DNA from: CAVXNP01 sp963763305
GTDB taxonomy: Bacteria > Pseudomonadota > Gammaproteobacteria > Xanthomonadales > Rhodanobacteraceae
Assembly (NCBI GenBank): GCA_963763305.1
Contig: CAVXNP010000001.1
Location: 1,116,001-1,180,000, forward strand
Direction of reading: 5' to 3'
Length of the DNA: 64,000 nucleotides
In this document: positions 62,865 to 64,000 of the stretch, in pieces
How the letters are laid out: each line of letters begins with the position of its first letter
Numbering within the stretch: position 1 is the first letter of the stretch
Program-made: the position numbers and the translations under genes
Notes under the pieces: model-generated
What the model saw: the letters and a program-made list of their open reading frames with translations, nothing else
Told to the model about the DNA's origin: nothing
Database searches by the model: none

Positions 62865-64000
62865 ATGCAACCCACGCCGCTGTTCCGCCACCGCGCCTAC
62901 GCCCACTACTGGGGCGCCCGCATCGCCTCGGGTTTCGGCTTCCAGATGCTCTCGGTGGCGGTGGGCTGGCAGATCTATGCGATCACCGGCCGGGCGCTGG
63001 ACCTGGGCCTGATCGGGCTGGTGCAGTTCATTCCCTCGGTGCTGCTGGCGTTGCCGGCCGGCCACGTGGCCGACCAGTTCGATCGCCGGCGGATCGTGGT
63101 GACCTGCCAGGTGCTCGAATGCCTGGCCATCGCGGTGCTGGCCGCGGGCAGCTGGATGGGCTGGCTGGACGAGGCGGGCATCCTGGCGCTGGTGTTCGCC
63201 ATCGGCGTGGCGAAAGCGTTCGAATTCCCCACCTTGCAGGCGTTGCTGCCCGGGCTGGTGCCCGAGCGCGAGCTGCCGCGGGCGATGGCCGGCAGCGCAG
63301 CCGCCGGCCAGATGGCGATGATCGCCGGACCGGCGGTGGGCGGACTGCTGTATGTGGCCGGGGCGCACGTGGTGTATGCGGTCTCCGCGCTGCTTTACCT
63401 GCTTGCGCTGGTGCTGATGGCTCGCCTGCGTTACGAGCGCACGCCGCCACGGCGCGAACCGGCCACGCTGCAGACCCTGTTCGCCGGGGTCCATTTCATC
63501 CGCGCCCGCCCGGTGGTGCTGGGGGTGATCTCGCTGGACCTGTTCGCAGTGCTGCTGGGCGGCGCCACCGCACTGCTGCCGATCTTTGCCCGCGACATCC
63601 TGCACACCGGCCCGTGGGGGCTGGGCCTGCTGCGCGCCGCACCGGCGGTGGGCGCGCTGGGTATGTCGCTGTGGCTGGCGCGGCACCCACTGCAGCGGCG
63701 GGTGGGCCATGTGATGTTCGCCTCGGTGGCCGCTTTCGGGGCGGCCACGCTGGTGTTCGCACTGTCGCAGGTACTGTGGCTGTCGCTGTTGGCACTGGCC
63801 GGGCTGGGCGCGTTCGACATGGTCAGCATGGTGATCCGCGGCGCCCTGGTGCAGCTGGAAACACCCGACGCGATGCGCGGGCGGGTCAGCGCGGTCAACT
63901 CGATCTTCATCAACACCTCCAACCAGCTCGGTGAATTCGAGTCGGGCATGCTGGCGGCGTGGCTGGGTGCGGTCGGCGCCACCGTGGTCGGTGGCGTCGG
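62865..64000 (+). CDS. MFS transporter, EntS-like (cut by window end)
   Basis: The first 378 residues of a 12-helix major facilitator exporter. TPLFRHRAYAHYWGARIASGFGFQMLSVAVGWQIYAITG is the helix 1 region; GHVADQFDRRRIVV is the loop 2-3 MFS signature. VLLGGATALLPIFARDILHTGPWGLGLLRAAPAVGALG opens the second half. It resembles the EntS/MFS_3 group of small-molecule exporters; the substrate is unknown. The frame is open to the right edge. Confidence 0.9.
   Translation, partial: MQPTPLFRHRAYAHYWGARIASGFGFQMLSVAVGWQIYAITGRALDLGLIGLVQFIPSVLLALPAGHVADQFDRRRIVVTCQVLECLAIAVLAAGSWMGWLDEAGILALVFAIGVAKAFEFPTLQALLPGLVPERELPRAMAGSAAAGQMAMIAGPAVGGLLYVAGAHVVYAVSALLYLLALVLMARLRYERTPPRREPATLQTLFAGVHFIRARPVVLGVISLDLFAVLLGGATALLPIFARDILHTGPWGLGLLRAAPAVGALGMSLWLARHPLQRRVGHVMFASVAAFGAATLVFALSQVLWLSLLALAGLGAFDMVSMVIRGALVQLETPDAMRGRVSAVNSIFINTSNQLGEFESGMLAAWLGAVGATVVGGV

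Overview
The window is 64 kb of GC-rich DNA (most third codon positions are G or C) from a gammaproteobacterium of the Xanthomonadales/Lysobacterales, most likely Rhodanobacteraceae (Rhodanobacter, Dyella or Frateuria type). The evidence is gene content and order: accB-accC-prmA-(DUF3426)-fis-purH, polA divergent from a DUF2782 gene and followed by an sX13-like C-rich sRNA, pcm-tolC-waaA, groESL under a CIRCE operator, a K+-insensitive membrane pyrophosphatase, and many GTAGGGTGGGCTTCAGCC-type REP palindromes. It is ordinary chromosome: no prophage, insertion sequence, CRISPR array, tRNA or rRNA was recognised.

Layout. 1-2.1 kb: a frameshifted PdsS/PdsR two-component pair of the proteobacterial dedicated sortase type, then two tiny tandem ORFs. 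2.2-2.6 kb: a REP pair and an orphan plus-strand terminator that may end an unannotated small RNA. 2.5-4.5 kb: cytochrome c, djlA and rpe on the minus strand. 4.7-6.5 kb: purC (two single-base frameshifts) and two membrane proteins. 6.6-8.3 kb: scrambled, frameshifted remnants. 8.4-15.3 kb: an APC permease, the H+-pyrophosphatase, a prolyl oligopeptidase and a prolyl-4-hydroxylase-like dioxygenase. 15.4-17.3 kb: a broken AraC regulator and a broken divergent partner. 17.4-22.9 kb: ppa, DUF2333, a ferritin-like protein, a TetR regulator, pcm and tolC. 23.0-28.7 kb: envelope/LPS genes (waaA, an LpxL-type acyltransferase, GT2, an O-antigen ligase, GT4).

28.7-39.9 kb holds a zinc finger protein, Yip1, YceI, a RutE-type nitroreductase, an ELM1-like protein, glnE (one frameshift), an LtaS/MdoB-like sulfatase, a LysE exporter and a MocR regulator. 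39.9-45.4 kb is a protein-folding block: groL, groS, cutA, dsbD and tlpA. 45.6-53.0 kb holds aroQ, accB, accC, prmA, a DUF3426 protein, fis, purH and a GST. 53.07-54.4 kb is an array of eight ~163-bp repeats plus a partial ninth. Its spacer resembles the 3' end of the adjacent eamA gene. 54.4-64 kb holds eamA, a DUF2782 protein, polA, the sRNA, a DUF3185 protein, a UvrD/Rep helicase, a repeat-rich gap, DUF6326, DUF4386 and an MFS transporter cut by the window edge.

How the parts fit together: accBC (malonyl-CoA), the acyltransferase and waaA with the glycosyltransferases serve membrane and LPS synthesis. DsbD and the TlpA-like protein move reducing power to the periplasm. GroES/GroEL and DjlA are chaperones. 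HppA and Ppa both consume pyrophosphate. The sequence carries a clear excess of single-base frameshifts, several in G/C runs of genes expected to be essential (purC, glnE), so at least some broken genes are probably sequence errors rather than true pseudogenes.
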